Shown here in pieces: positions 1 through 10,978 of a stretch of 64,000 nucleotides of DNA (the first letter of the stretch is position 1; each line of letters opens with the position of its first letter). The translations under genes and the position numbers were made by a program. The notes beneath the pieces are model-generated. The model had not been told where the DNA came from. It made no database searches and was given only the letters and a program-made list of their open reading frames with translations. The DNA is from Serripes groenlandicus (taxonomy: Eukaryota; Mollusca; Bivalvia; Cardiida; Cardiidae): the NCBI GenBank assembly GCA_031761405.1, contig JASEVX010000007.1:64289573-64353572 (forward strand). The letters run 5' to 3'.

Positions 1-133
1 ATAAATATGATATGGAGTTGAAAACATCTAGATTAAAGTGTATGTATAATGAAGTTTTGCAAAAAACATTCTCTTTAAAGACTCCTGTAGTTTGTTGCTG
101 GTGGATATTTTTTTGATAAATTTCCTGGTTTTT

Positions 134-360
134 GGCCGGATTGCTCTAGCAATTCCGGTCTATAGATTGGCGATGTCCGTCTGTCCGTCAACATTTTGGT
201 TAAAGTTTCAGGTTGAGGCAAAATCTCATCACTGGAAAGGGTTGCAAACTTGAAACTTTGCCTGAAGGTAACCAGTAACAAGTTCTATTGATTTCTATGG
301 TTACTTTGACCTTGACCTTGGTTTGTCGATTTTCAAGGTCAAATTGCTGACAATCCGGCC
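134..360 (+). repeat. Short inverted-repeat element with GGCCGGATT ends, copy 1
   Basis: Ends GGCCGGATT...AATCCGGCC. The left end is also a hairpin (CCGGATTGCT-CT-AGCAATTCCGG). The interior carries CCGTCTGTCCGTC and a GTTTCAGGTTGAGGCAAAAT block. The same sequence recurs at 7349. No coding capacity. Confidence 0.6.
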
Positions 361-622
361 TTACCATCTTCAGCGGTTTCTTGTTTTTATACATTTCAGC
401 CTTTCAGACACATCAAGCTTTTGAACGCCGATGAGCAGTGCAGAAACTTAATGCTTTTTTTGTGATATTTTGTTATCTATTTGTGTTGGACAATGTAAAT
501 AATGAAATCCTGAATGCCCAAGTGGACCCTAAACATAAGTGTGCACCAAAGAGAAACGTTTATCTTTTTTCATTCTTTTATTATGTTCAACAATATGGAA
601 CAAAGTTCCTTATATTCTGCCC

Positions 623-810
623 TTAACCTTTTCCCACATATAGACGCTTCCTGAAGCCTCTGCATCAGACGACTTTTGAAATCCTTGTAGCAAAAGGATA
701 AATTGCTCTATTCAATATTAATACTATCATTATTAGAGATTTTCTTTATTTTTGACTTGATAATTTCAAAGTCGTCTGCTGCAGATTTATTGTATGTGGG
801 AAAGGGTTAA
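623..810 (+). repeat. TTAA-MITE, decayed copy
   Basis: TTAACC ends with TCCCACATATAGACGC on the left and GTATGTGGGAAAGGG on the right; shortened internally. For family structure see the copy at 41097. Confidence 0.75.
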
Positions 811-837
811 GATAAAATGTGCAGTGTCTAGAGAGTT

Positions 838-1804
838 CTTAAGGTTGACCTTGTGACCTAGTTTTTGATATGAGGTGATCCTCTTACAAAATGTGACAAA
901 GACATGAAGTTAGTTTATTTCAATAAACACGAGGTCTTTTTCAAAACTACAATATACAAATAATCATATAATGAAAATAACAGTTGAATTTGTCTTACAA
1001 AATCATGAGTTTAAAAGATGAAAAATGTAATCACATATTGTTCACATTGTTATCCAAATATTTGACCTCATGACGTATTTCTTTTAAATCCCACATAACC
1101 AAGTTTTGAATTTAACCAAGATTTTTTTTTTTGGCAATTTGTTTTGATGAATTTTGATGAAGGTTATATGAAAATATATGACCTGTTTTCTTCAATTTGA
1201 TCTAGTGACTTAGTTTTTGAGCCAACATGACCCATTTTTTTTACCTAGAATTGATGGAAACAAATGTTCTGATGAATTTTCATGGCGATTGAGGAAAAAA
1301 GTGGCCTCTAGATTATTCAAAAAGTTTTTATAAATTCTGACTAAATGACCTAGTTTTTGTCTCCACATGATCCAGTTTTAAACTTAACTGAGATTGGATG
1401 GAGATAAAGGTTCAGATGAACTTTCATGAAGGTCGGATGAGAAATTTGACATAGTGACCTATTTTTAATCTCATGTGATCCAGTTTCCACCTTTACCAAG
1501 ATTTGATGGAGATGAATGTATTTTCATGAAGATTGGAGGAGTAATGTGGCCTCTAGAGTGTTCACAAGGTTTTTCTAAAATTTTACTGGAAGTGACTAAG
1601 TTTTTGATTCCCCCATGGCCCACTTTCGAACTGGATCGAGATTTAATAAAAACCAATGGATGCACTGATGAACTTTCATGAAGATTGAATGAAATGTAAC
1701 CAGAGGTTTCATAAGGTTAATGTTGACTATGGACAACACTCAGTGGACTGACTCAGGATTATCACAATAGCTCACCTTGAGCACTTTGTGTTCATGTGAG
1801 ATAA
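838..1804 (+). repeat. Decayed tandem-repeat element, about 120-bp units
   Basis: About seven degenerate units carry GTGACCTAGTTTTTGA, a CATGATCCAGTTT block and GATGAACTTTCATGAAG. The right end, ATCACAATAGCTCACCTTGA...GTGAGATAAA, is the usual HINE-like 3' hairpin. No intact 5' end was seen. Related unit types occur at 54299 and 60805. Confidence 0.6.
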
Positions 1805-1939
1805 ATACCATCTAGGTCTTTATCCTGAGTGAGGTTATTGGTCAACCTCAACATGTCTCAGCACTATCATCATGACTGTCCACATATCAGTCACTGATGT
1901 TTTCTAAAACTGCCCCAGAGGACAAGAGAAGAGGGAGTG

Positions 1940-2112
1940 AACAGGTCTTTTCCACACTATTTCTCTTATATCTCAACCAAATCCTATGTTGTGGGTACTC
2001 AAAAGAATCGTCTCACTGAGATAATTATTTTGAGTACCCACAACATAGGGTTTGAATGGCAAAGAAGGATTTTAGAACATGAAAAATGCCCCATTATTTA
2101 GAGCTCTGACTG
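1940..2112. repeat. Palindromic element with perfect 22-bp arms, copy 1
   Basis: Arms 1983-2004 and 2028-2049 are exact reverse complements (left arm begins CCTATGTTGTGGGTACTC). They sit within a longer repeat that continues GGATTTTAGAACA to GAGCTCTGA. A second copy with the same flanks is at 30770-30915. Confidence 0.7.
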
Positions 2113-2219
2113 CCCTGTGTCACATTAAGAACCAGGTCATATCTTTTCACAGGGAAATGTTTCAAATGTTAACCTAATGTGATATTTTTTAGTCAACAGC
2201 TCCATATTTTGTTAGAAAA

Positions 2220-2480
2220 AGAAAATGTGACGTCTTGAATTGGAGGTATGATTTGATTGTTGAAAGCATTGAGCAACTTCAGAAGTCATCTGCAGCAGAG
2301 GAATCAGAAATTGTGTGCCGATGTATCTTTAGTTCAAATTCTCGTCTGCTGAAGAGGTGCCAGAAATGTCTATACGTGGGAAAGGGTTTAGTTTAATTTG
2401 TATGTTTTTAACTTTATCCCACATGAAGACACATTTTGATGCAGCAGTTTAAAAAAAATATGGCAAAAAGATTGATTGTT
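2220..2480. repeat. TTAA-MITE fragments
   Basis: Remnants: GTCATCTGCAGCAGAG, CGTCTGCTGAAGAGG...ACGTGGGAAAGGG and TATCCCACATGAAGACAC. They are too decayed to set element borders. Confidence 0.45.
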
Positions 2481-2529
2481 AAATGCCACTCTCAGCAATT
2501 TTTCAGTAAATACTTATGTATATCACGTC

Positions 2530-2605
2530 GTTTTCCTAAGTAAGTAACCAGTACTACTGGTACAATTATCCTGACACCAGCCAGTCAGTCATAATGCTAA
2601 CCCTG
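2530..2605 (-). repeat. SINE remnant
   Basis: The stretch AACCAGTACTACTGG through CCAGCCAGTCAGTCATAATG to CTAACCCTGC matches the interior of the SINE at 50945-51203. Its tRNA head is missing. Confidence 0.5.
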
Positions 2606-2654
2606 CAAAAAGAAATTGCTCATAATTTATTGATTGAATAAGTCGACTATGTAG

Positions 2655-2815
2655 TCTTTAGATTAATACTGATAAATGAGTAGAGACCAATGGTAACCAA
2701 GACTGAAGACTGTAGACTGATATAAATGAGTAGAGACCAATGGTATTCAAGACTGAAGACTGTAGACTGATATAAATGAGTAGAGACCAAGGGTAACCAA
2801 GACTGAAGACTAGAC
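2655..2815 (+). repeat. 50-bp tandem repeat, about three copies
   Basis: TAGAGACCAA recurs at 2681, 2731 and 2781, a 50-bp period; units carry ATAAATGAG and AAGACTGAAGACTG. Differences between units are few, so the array is recent. Confidence 0.85.
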
Positions 2816-3054
2816 GGATTTATAGATTTACAAATGTATTTTAAGTCAAACATCATATTATAATGTAAATATGTTTTTTTAAAGTTTCGTAAATACTGAT
2901 TAAATGTCAATAATTAGACTGGATTTTTATGTTGTTATGACTTTTACATGATTTAAAGTTTTCAGAAAGACTTGCCTCAGTCTCAACATCTAATACATGT
3001 GTTTTACTGGGGATGTTAAACACTAAACAGTGTACTACTTCCATAATAAGTTGC

Positions 3055-3282
3055 TTAAACCTTTCCCTCATATAGACGCTTTCTAACACCTCTGAAGCAG
3101 ACGGCTTTTTAAAAACATAGTGACAAAAGAAGAAATTGCTCAAAACAAGCAATTTCTCCTTTTGCCACAATGTTTTCCACTTTTAGACATAGGTTATCCA
3201 TTTAATTATAGAGATTTTCTATTTTTTGACAACATTTGTTCTAAGTCATCTGAATTGTTGTATTAGTGAGGGAAAGGGTTAA
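3055..3282 (+). repeat. TTAA-MITE
   Basis: Full-length, TTAA at both ends, with both subterminal CTGCTGCAG-type repeats diverged and the central AGAAATTGCTC palindrome intact. Confidence 0.85.
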
Positions 3283-3443
3283 TGTTTGCTTATATGCATT
3301 GATGGTTGTAACGAATTTTTAAATTTATAAGTCCTCTCCTCGGAATGTAGATTGTGATAGGGCACATCAACATCTCAGGTAAATTAGCGTGCATGTTAAA
3401 AGTGTTCATGTAAAGCGGAATAAAAAATGGGATGGATCTTTAT

Positions 3444-3641
3444 TTAACCCTTTCCCCTTTCCCATATGCGACAAATCTGCAGCAGACAACTTTGAAAGCA
3501 TGTTGGCAAAACCCAAAAAATCTCTATAAATAAAGGTATAATTACTGAAAAAAATGAGTAATTTCTCCTTTTGTCACAATGTTTTCAAAAGTCGTCTGCT
3601 GCAGATGCGTCAAAATGCATTTATAGGTGGGAAAGGGTTTA
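3444..3641 (-). repeat. TTAA-MITE, decayed
   Basis: Left end TTAACCCTTTCCCC, right end GGGAAAGGGTTTA, with an internal deletion that removes the start of the central palindrome. Confidence 0.75.
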
Positions 3642-3752
3642 CAATTAAATATGTTAAATAGAATTAAATTTGAGGAAATAAAGTCATAGAAAAAAGGTTT
3701 ATGAATCTTGTAATAAAAATTAATTAAATTATAAATGTGTATGAAAAGAATT

Positions 3753-3981
3753 TTAACCTTTCCCACATGCAACAAATCTGCAGCAGACAAGTTTAATCTA
3801 ATCTAGTATAGATAAAGGGAAATTTCTTTTATAAGCTAAGTATGATTATAGAACGGAGTCGGAAACATTGTGGCAATAGGAGAAAGTGCTCATCATGAGT
3901 AACTCTCCTTTTGTCACAATGTTTTCAAAGGTCATCTGCTGCAGAGGCGACAGAACGTACCTGTATGAGAGATTGGGTTAA
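3753..3981 (-). repeat. TTAA-MITE, decayed
   Basis: Begins TTAACCTTTCCCACATGC and ends GATTGGGTTAA. The central AGTGCTCATCATGAGTAACT palindrome is still readable. Confidence 0.75.
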
Positions 3982-4065
3982 AATGGAAATTGAAATATGT
4001 GTGAATCTATGTGTAAAAGTTTAGTTTAAATGAGATATGATATGTTTACTCTCAATCTATTTGTC

Positions 4066-4352
4066 TTAAAAAAATCTATATTATCTAATAACTCAAAAAA
4101 TGTATTATCTAATATCTCAAAATCTGTATTATCTACTAATAACTTAAAATCTATATTATCTAATAACTCAAAAACTGTATTATCTAATAACTCAAAATCT
4201 ATATTATCTACTAATAACTTAAAATCTATATTATCTAATAACTCAAAAACTGTATTATTTAATAACTCAAAAACTGTATTATCTAATAACTCAAAATCTA
4301 TATTATCTACTAATAACTTAAACTCTTTATTATCTAATAACTCAAAATCTTA
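4066..4352 (+). repeat. AT-rich minisatellite, units of 21-24 bp
   Basis: ATTATCTAATAACTCAAAA-type units recur about 12 times, some with a CTACTAATAACTTAAAA variant, giving a higher-order pattern of about 93 bp. One frame is open across the array (4030-4353, repeated SNNSK / LSTNNLKSI) simply because unit lengths are multiples of three. There is no sign of a gene around it. Confidence 0.85.
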
Positions 4353-4450
4353 ATTATCTAGGTTTATAAAGCGAGACATGTACATGGAGGGCAATAATAA
4401 GATAATGCATGTCAGAGCTATAATCGTTTGCTCACATTCCAAAGTCTCAC

Positions 4451-4680
4451 TTAACCCTTTCCCTCATACGACCATTCTGAAGCAGACGACTTTGAACATA
4501 TTTTGTCAAAAATTAGAAAATCTCTGTAATTGAATGGATAACCTATGACAAAAAGTGGAAAACATTGTGGCAAAAGGAGAAATTGCTCGTTTTGAGCAAT
4601 TTCTTCTTTTGGCACAATGTTTTCAAAATGCCATCTGCTGCAGAGGCGTCAGAAAGCGTCTATATGAGGGAAAGGGTTAA
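4451..4680 (-). repeat. TTAA-MITE
   Basis: Full-length, TTAA at both ends, intact central hairpin AGAAATTGCTCGTTTTGAGC. Little diverged. Confidence 0.9.
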
Positions 4681-4879
4681 AGGTAGAGTATTTGGATTCT
4701 GCCCCCATACCCGAAAGGGGAATTATTTTTTGCTGGCAAAAGTTCAATAGCTTGATAAATTTATAGTGCCAAACCTGTATTGAATGTCACTTTTATTTAG
4801 AAGTTACTTGCATTGGGCAATCACCTTTATACCTCGTTTGCTGATCCATACTTTTCACACTATTCAAAACAAGTTTTTT

Positions 4880-5160
4880 GAACAATGCTGCATCTATTAC
4901 TACAATTAACTTGCACAGATTGCTCAAGGTTAACTATTGTGATCTGTGTCCATCACCCTTCCTCATTCAATTTGTTTATATCATATCACCACCCCCCAAC
5001 CCACTAGGTCCTCTTTCAAAGTTCTATAAATTAATCCATTATTCTATTAGAACTAGTTACTGTGGCATTAGAAAGGTACAAAAAGTAATATATATAATTC
5101 AAATGGGTTAACTGGTCATGGCAAAAAGCCATATTCATTTATCAAAGATATGACTGCTTG
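4880..5160 (-). repeat. HINE-like element fragment
   Basis: Fragments such as ATTGCTCAAGGTTAACTATTGTGATC, CACTAGGTCCTCTTTCAAAG and GTGGCATTAGAAAGG match the reversed elements at 12785-14106. Decayed; no clear ends. Confidence 0.4.
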
Positions 5161-5681
5161 AGGTCAGGACTAGCTTCCTTTCCATACTTTTAGGGCAAAC
5201 TTTGAAAACTTATTCGTCTGAAATAACAGGTCTGGTTTGAAAATAATTTCACAGAAATGTACCTTTGGTGGTATTAGCATATTGCAATACAAATTGCAAT
5301 TACTTTTGGTAACGTTTGTATAATCAAGCCTTTGTTACTTCTTCTTTAAAAAAAAAATCATTGAGGCAATTTCATTGGTATAAGCCTTGTAATTCTTATG
5401 TATACACTGGTTTGTATTAGGATCCTCGTTTGCCTACTTTTGGTTTGCTGTTTTCTTACATTGAACTTTGTCGCGACATAAATTTATTAAAATACTAGGT
5501 CAGATTTTGTTAAAATAAATTGAAACAAAATTCAGTATGACTGATCAAACTGAATCAGCGGTGCGATATTTATGTTATACTGGTGAACCGGTAAATTGTT
5601 ACACCCCTAATTTTTTCCATGGATTACCCTCTACCATGTTTGGTAATAGCATGGTAACACTTTGAGGATGTCAATATTCCT
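5160..5681. other. No feature recognised
   Basis: AT-rich unique DNA without an open frame, hairpin or known repeat apart from a vague transposon-like stretch near 5570-5620 (GGTGAACCGGTAAATTG). Confidence 0.4.
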
Positions 5682-5911
5682 TTAACCCTTTCCCTCATAC
5701 GGCATTTCTGCAGCAGATGACTTTGAACGTACTTTGTCAAAACATAGAACATCTCCATAATTGAATGGATAACCTAGGACAAAAAGTGGAAAACATTGTG
5801 GCAAAAGGAGAAATTGCACATTTTGTGTAATTTCTTCTTTTGTCACTATGTTTTCAAAAAGCGGTCTGCTGCAGAGGCGTCAGAAAGCGTCTATATGAGG
5901 GAAAGGGTTAA
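5682..5911 (-). repeat. TTAA-MITE
   Basis: Full-length, near-consensus copy with TTAA at both ends and central AGAAATTGCACATTTTGTGT. Confidence 0.9.
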
Positions 5912-6295
5912 TAATAGAGTCATTATGACCCTTTTGTTTTGCTCCACCATCTTTCCAAAAAGTAGTCTGCTGCAGATGCATCAAAATGTTCTTTCAAAGA
6001 ATGGATTATTGGCATTCTAATTTATGGCAGATATATATGTAAACAGACCATTGATTGGCAATTAATATTTATAGCTTTAAATTTTCTCAATCAAAATGAT
6101 AATTATTTGCAGATTGTTTTTCCTTTAACATTAAAAATTCATATACACATTTGTCTTTTCCTTATTTAAGATGTCAGTCAGTGCTGGCATTGCATTAAAA
6201 CACTGAAATGCTGAGGAAATTCGCCCAATAATTGGTAATAATGATTGACTGAAAGAGTAGGTTGACTTGCTCTTGAACAGACTGCAAAATATAGC

Positions 6296-6522
6296 TTAAC
6301 CCTTTCACTCATTCAGACACTTTCTGATACCTCTACAGCAGAAGGGTTTTAAAAACATTGTGGCTAAAGAAGAAATTGCTTATAATGAGCAATTTCTCCT
6401 TTTGCCACAATGATTTTAACTCTTCGATAATTTTACTTTCATTAATAGATATTTTCTGTAAATTTTTCCAGATCTTTTCAAAGTCGTCTGCTGTAGATTT
6501 GTTGGATGTTTGAAAGGGTTAA
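6296..6522 (+). repeat. TTAA-MITE, sharing its right TTAA with the next copy
   Basis: Begins TTAACCCTTTCACTCATTC and ends GAAAGGGTTAA. The final TTAA is also the first TTAA of the copy at 6519. Confidence 0.85.
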
Positions 6523-6663
6523 CCCTTTCTGACATACATCAAGTCTGCAGTAGACAACATGGGAAACATGTAATGTCTCGTTTTGCTACAATGTTTTCAG
6601 AAGTTAACTGTTGCTGATGCTGCATCATGCATCAAAAGGCATTTGCATTTGGGAAGGTGTTAA
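6519..6663 (-). repeat. TTAA-MITE, internally deleted
   Basis: TTAACCCTTTCTGACATAC to GGGAAGGTGTTAA, 145 bp, lacking one half. It abuts the preceding copy with a single shared TTAA. Confidence 0.75.
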
Positions 6664-7077
6664 TTTTATCAAGAGATGCCTTAACCCTTTCAGCGCCAAA
6701 GGCAATATTGAGGTTTTTGCAAACAATACTGATTCAGGCGAGTCAGCTCGTAACGAGCTGTCTCACCTGAAATCAGCATTGTTTGCCGTTTAGTTATAAA
6801 AATTGTCTAAACTTTGATTACATGAGTAATGGAGACGCCCGATTTTGAATATGGAAGAGTCTACTTTAAACAATTCGGTACTGAAAGAGTTAAGAGGTTT
6901 TGCATACAATGACAAGTTTTCATAGTTGTCAATTTCTTTTGTGGGCATATCCATTCATGTGGGGATGCTTATATGATGAGATGGCAATGATGGATGATCC
7001 AGATCAGACTGTGCAGCTGTTGCACTAATCTTTGTCTTTGCTATTAGTAATTCTCCTGTGATATGGCTATATTTAGT
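6664..7077. other. Mostly unique DNA
   Basis: Contains an inverted repeat (AGGCGAGTCAGCTCGTAACGAGCTGTCTCACCT, quoted here only by its ends AGGCGAGTCAGCTCG / CGAGCTGTCTCACCT, about 6736-6771). No gene seen. Confidence 0.4.
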
Positions 7078-7306
7078 TTAACACTTTTTCACCTGCAGAC
7101 GCATTTTGACGCAAAAGGAGAAGAAGACTTTTGAAAACATTGTGTCCAAAGGTGAAATTGCTCATGATGAGCAATTTCTGCTTTGGCCACAATGTTTTCA
7201 ACTTTATTTAACAATTAAAATATCTTTTATGGAGATTTTTCAGGTTATTGTCACAATGTTTTCAAATTCCTCTGCTGCAGATTTGTTGAATATGGGAAAG
7301 GGTTAA
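7078..7306 (+). repeat. TTAA-MITE, decayed
   Basis: Begins TTAACACTTTTTCACC and ends TATGGGAAAGGGTTAA; central AATTGCTCATGATGAGCAATT palindrome kept. Confidence 0.8.
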
Positions 7307-7348
7307 ACAACATAATTCCATATCCCAAAATATATTAAATGCTTTTTT

Positions 7349-7538
7349 GGCCGGATTGCTCTAGCAATTCCGGTCTATAGATTGGCGATGTCCGTCCGTC
7401 CGTCTGTCTGTCTGTCCGTCAACATTTTGGTTAAAGTTTCAGGTTGAGGCAAAATGTAAAAGTTTCAGGTTGAGGCAAAATCACAGCACTGGAAAGGGTT
7501 ACATACTTGAAACTTTGCCTGAAGGTAACCAGTAACAG
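7349..7538 (+). repeat. GGCCGGATT element, copy 2, 3' truncated
   Basis: Matches the element at 134 from its left hairpin through GAAGGTAACCAGTAACA, then the similarity stops. An internal block (AAAGTTTCAGGTTGAGGC) is duplicated in tandem. Confidence 0.6.
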
Positions 7539-7807
7539 ATCTGCATTGCCCTGTGGTTGGTTTTCGTAGAGTATAGCTCTATGTTGAAAAAGCATAATTC
7601 ACTCGCATAAATGTAAGGAGCCACATTATGGGAAAAAATACCTTTTGTTTGGAATCTGCAACCATTGAAAAGAAGCCAGATCAGTCTGCACTCTTGGTCA
7701 ATCTGATCAGGGTTCCCTTATTGGCATTTCAAAAAGTTTGAAAAGAAATGTTTTAATTACAATACTAAATGTCTCTGCAGGAAGATACATACTCATCTGA
7801 TTGGCTG

Positions 7808-8037
7808 TTAACCCTTTCCTTCATACGACAATTCTGCTGCACACGACTTTAAACGTATTTTGTCAAAACATAGAAAATCTCCTTAATAGAATGGATAACC
7901 TATGACAAAAAGTGGAAAACATTGTGTCAAAAGGAGAAATTGCACGTTCTGTGCAATTTCTTCTTTTGTCACTATGTTTTCAAAAAGCCATCTGCTGCAG
8001 AGGCGTCAGAAAGCGTCTATATGGGGGAAAGGGTTAA
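7808..8037 (-). repeat. TTAA-MITE
   Basis: Full-length, TTAA at both ends. The right TTAA is shared with a partial copy that runs to about 8192. Confidence 0.88.
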
Positions 8038-8192
8038 CCTTTTACCACAACACTACAAAATCTGCAACAGACAACATTGAAAACAAATACAATATTTATC
8101 ATGATGTTCACATAATTATGAAAACAGTTTGGCAAAAGTGCCACGTTGTTTTCAAAAGTCGCCTGCTGCAGATTCATATGTATGTAGATAAA
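8034..8192 (-). repeat. TTAA-MITE fragment
   Basis: TTAACCTTTTACCACAAC and CTGCAACAGACAAC on the left, GTCGCCTGCTGCAGATTC on the right; the right terminus is lost. Confidence 0.55.
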
Positions 8193-8369
8193 ACACCTCA
8201 GAAGGTTGCTTTTTACTTGGCCTGGCTGATATTGTGTTAAGGGTATATTATATATACAGGATTAAACAAGCCATGTCAATACAACATAGTATGTGTATCT
8301 GATATACTGTTTCATTTGTTGATGCTGTAAATGGTGCTGATGTCTAGACAGAAAATTATTTTGATCTTT

Positions 8370-8515
8370 TCTCAAATGCAGACCACATTTAGATACATCA
8401 GCAGCACACAACTTTTGTTGAAAAAAAAAGAAATTGTCATTATAGAGATTATCCATATTTTTGCTCAGATGTTTTCAAAGCTGATTTCTGTTATGTTGTG
8501 TATGGGAAAGGTTTA
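8370..8515 (+). repeat. TTAA-MITE, decayed
   Basis: CTCAAATGCAGACCACATTTAG on the left (end lost), GTATGGGAAAGGTTTAA on the right. Confidence 0.5.
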
Positions 8516-8599
8516 ATTTCCTTATTTAATTTTTGGTTCATCAAATATTTCTAAACATTACATTGCAGTATTTCTAGTTTTCCTGTGTGAGTTATTGTG

Positions 8600-9000
8600 A
8601 TCACCATGTGTCGTTTGTTGTGAACAATTTCTTTCAACAACATCTCCTCCTAAACCACTGGGTCCATTGCGGCCAAACTCACAGGAATGTTCCTTGTATG
8701 GGCCGCTTTAAAATATGTTCAAAGATTTAAGTTCAATTTATTTATAACTTTGGTCGCTGTTGATTCAGAAATGGAGGAGTGGAGGAATAATATGGGTACA
8801 AATGTTCCTTGATTTATATAGGTGCTAGTGCAGTAGATATAGCCTAGACAGGATTTTATTCTAAGTGGGGTCAAGGGTCACGGTGATTGTTATTTTGGTA
8901 CACATTAAGATGCATATTTTCAGTAAATTTGGTTACGGTAGGCTAATTGTAATATTGTTGGAAATATGACACAGAAAAAAAAATACAAAAGTTTTTGGAC
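8600..9000. repeat. HINE-like element remnants
   Basis: CATCTCCTCCTAAACCACTG, CAGGAATGTTCCTTGTATGG and similar phrases are decayed core units like those at 13430-13560. No borders visible. Confidence 0.4.
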
Positions 9001-9042
9001 ATAAAATTCAATGCATGAAGATTCACTTTGAATTGGAAAGCA

Positions 9043-9272
9043 TTAACCCTTTCCCTCATATGACAATTCTGTAGCAGACGACTTTGAACGTTTTTTGTCA
9101 AAACATAGGAAATCTCCATAATTGAATGGATAACCTATGACAAAAAGTGGAAAACATTGTGGCAAAAGGAGAAATTGCACGTTTTGTGCAATTTCTTCTT
9201 TTGTCACTATGTTTTCAAAAAGCTGTCTGCTGCAGAGGTGTCAGAAAGCCTCTATATGAGGGAAAGGGTTAA
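9043..9272 (-). repeat. TTAA-MITE
   Basis: Full-length near-consensus copy with central AAATTGCACGTTTTGTGCAATTT. Confidence 0.92.
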
Positions 9273-9482
9273 GTTGCATTGATCAGAATAATTTGTTAGT
9301 GGCCTGTAAATAATGATCTTGTCTCCAGAGCACATTCTCAGATGAGCCATCCAGGGTCTCTTGTTTTTGTTAATTCCATATGCAGGAATATAGTTTATTT
9401 ATATGTTGACTGTTTTACCAGATATAATATTGTAATGGTCAGTTAATTTTGAAATATTGGGGAAACTAGTTAAACGATGATA

Positions 9483-9593
9483 CAGAAGTGAAAACACTTG
9501 GAAAATGAGAAATTCCTTTTTGAGAGCAATATCTCGTTTTTTCACAATGATTTCAAAAGCTGCGTGTCACAAAAGTATCGGGAAAAGGGTTAA
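9483..9593 (-). repeat. TTAA-MITE, 5' truncated
   Basis: Centre and right end only, closing with GGGAAAAGGGTTAA directly beside the fold-back element at 9595. Confidence 0.6.
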
Positions 9594-9594
9594 G

Positions 9595-10250
9595 CCACAG
9601 GTGCCAGTCTCGTTTAAAATATAAAAATAGCAATTGACTATATATTGACGAGGTACATTTCCTTTTCAACGGCCAATTTAAGATGTTACAGTCAAAGCAA
9701 GTTAGGTTCCAAATTGTATTCGAGTTAATGGAATTATAAGCGAGATATAGCTTTTAATGTATAACTAATGTTTGGGGACATCACTGAGCTACGGTGAGGT
9801 CCGAGTAAAAACTTGTAAATCATATGATTTTTCCAGTTTTAAGAAGTGTCATATATATAATTTTAATGCGCTGCCATCTTAGGGCAATTATATATTACTT
9901 ATTTTGCAGCTATAAAACACGGAAAGTAATATGTATTCAGGAGTTGCTCGTTGAAAATCTTTACCTCCGGCTATTTTATACAAACAACTCATTTAACATG
10001 AAAATCGTGTTCAACTGTAAAAGTAAAAACACAATTAAAGCTACACTTTTTTTTTAAAGGAAATTTCTTTTTCTCTCTAGTATGCATGCATTTAAGGTGC
10101 TTTGTCGTAAATTGATACAAGAAAATATGTCGAATAATTAAAAACCAAATGTCACCTCAGTGATGTCCCGGGCCGTAGAAAAGGAAATGTACCTTGCCAA
10201 TATATAGTCAAATGCTATTTTTAGATTTTAAACGAGACTGGCACCTGTGG
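9595..10250. mobile_element. Fold-back DNA element with long terminal inverted repeats
   Basis: Roughly the first and last 80 bp are near-perfect inverted repeats (outer ends CCACAGGTGCCAGTCTCG and CGAGACTGGCACCTGTGG). Flanks repeat GTTAAG at 9589-9594 and 10251-10256, a likely target-site duplication. The interior is AT-rich; an open frame at 9824-10057 shows no known domain. Probably a non-autonomous DNA transposon. Confidence 0.75.
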
Positions 10251-10380
10251 GTTAAGCATTTGATTTCTTTGATAAACAGTTATATCGTATTTTGTCAAAT
10301 GCTATTTTTAGATTTTAAATGAGACTGGCACCTGTGGGTTAAGCATTTGATTTCTTTGATAAACAGTTATATCGTATTTT
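10207..10380 (+). repeat. 87-bp tandem duplication including a fold-back terminus
   Basis: GTCAAATGCTATTTTTAG begins at 10207 and again at 10294, and GTCAAAT starts a third, abandoned unit at 10381. The unit spans the right terminus and flank of the fold-back element, with nearly no divergence. Confidence 0.85.
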
Positions 10381-10622
10381 GTCAAATATCATAATACTTG
10401 TTTTAATGTTTTACCTTTTAAGTTTGTCTACTGTTAAACAATTATTTTAGATAAATTTTACTAGAAATTTTAAATTTAAAGACTAGATCATTAACAAATT
10501 GGATCTCTTTGGTTCAAGTCTTTGATGTTATAATGATGTTATTCTTGAATACATCCAAACTGTTGGTAATAAATTGGTTGTCTGTGGCGTGATTTAGTTA
10601 CAAATAGTCTCCTTTTGACTTG

Positions 10623-10878
10623 GTATAACCCTTTTTCACATACAGCAAATCTGCAGCATACAACTTTGAAAACATGGCGACTAAAACCTGAAAATTCTCC
10701 ATAAAAGCAGGGTCTTTCAAATAGTGACCCTGATAAAAGATGGCGTTAAATAAAGTTGAAAACATTTTGGTCAATGGGTAAATTGCTCATCATGAGCAAT
10801 TTCACCTTTTGCTACAATGTTTTCAAAAGTCGTCTGCTGCTATTGCATCAAAATGCATCTGCAGGTGGGAAAGGGTTA
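10623..10878 (-). repeat. TTAA-MITE, decayed
   Basis: ATAACCCTTTTTCACATAC to GGTGGGAAAGGGTTAT; the terminal TTAA has mutated to ATAA/TTAT on both sides. Central TGCTCATCATGAGCA. Confidence 0.7.
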
Positions 10879-10901
10879 TGAAGTAAAATTATTGAATAGA
10901 G

Positions 10902-10978
10902 ATTGAAGAGAGAGAAATTGGTCCTTTTTCAATGTTTAATGATTGAAGATAGAGAAATTGGTCCTTTTTCAATGTTTA
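10902..10978 (+). repeat. 38-bp tandem duplication
   Basis: GATTGAAGA-AGAGAAATTGGTCC to TTTTTCAATGTTTAA occurs twice in a row. Confidence 0.8.

Noticed and set aside
1..117. Exon at the window edge (frame KYDMELKTSRLKCMYNEVL)
   Set aside because: Open for only 37 codons, no clear donor or known family; cannot be judged at the edge.
9824..10057. Transposase fragment in the fold-back element
   Set aside because: No DDE-like or DNA-binding motif in the 77-residue frame.
10480..10600. Terminal HROB exon (frame DNQFITNSLDVFKNN)
   Set aside because: No pyrimidine tract before the AG, and the peptide is unlike the acidic HROB C-terminus.
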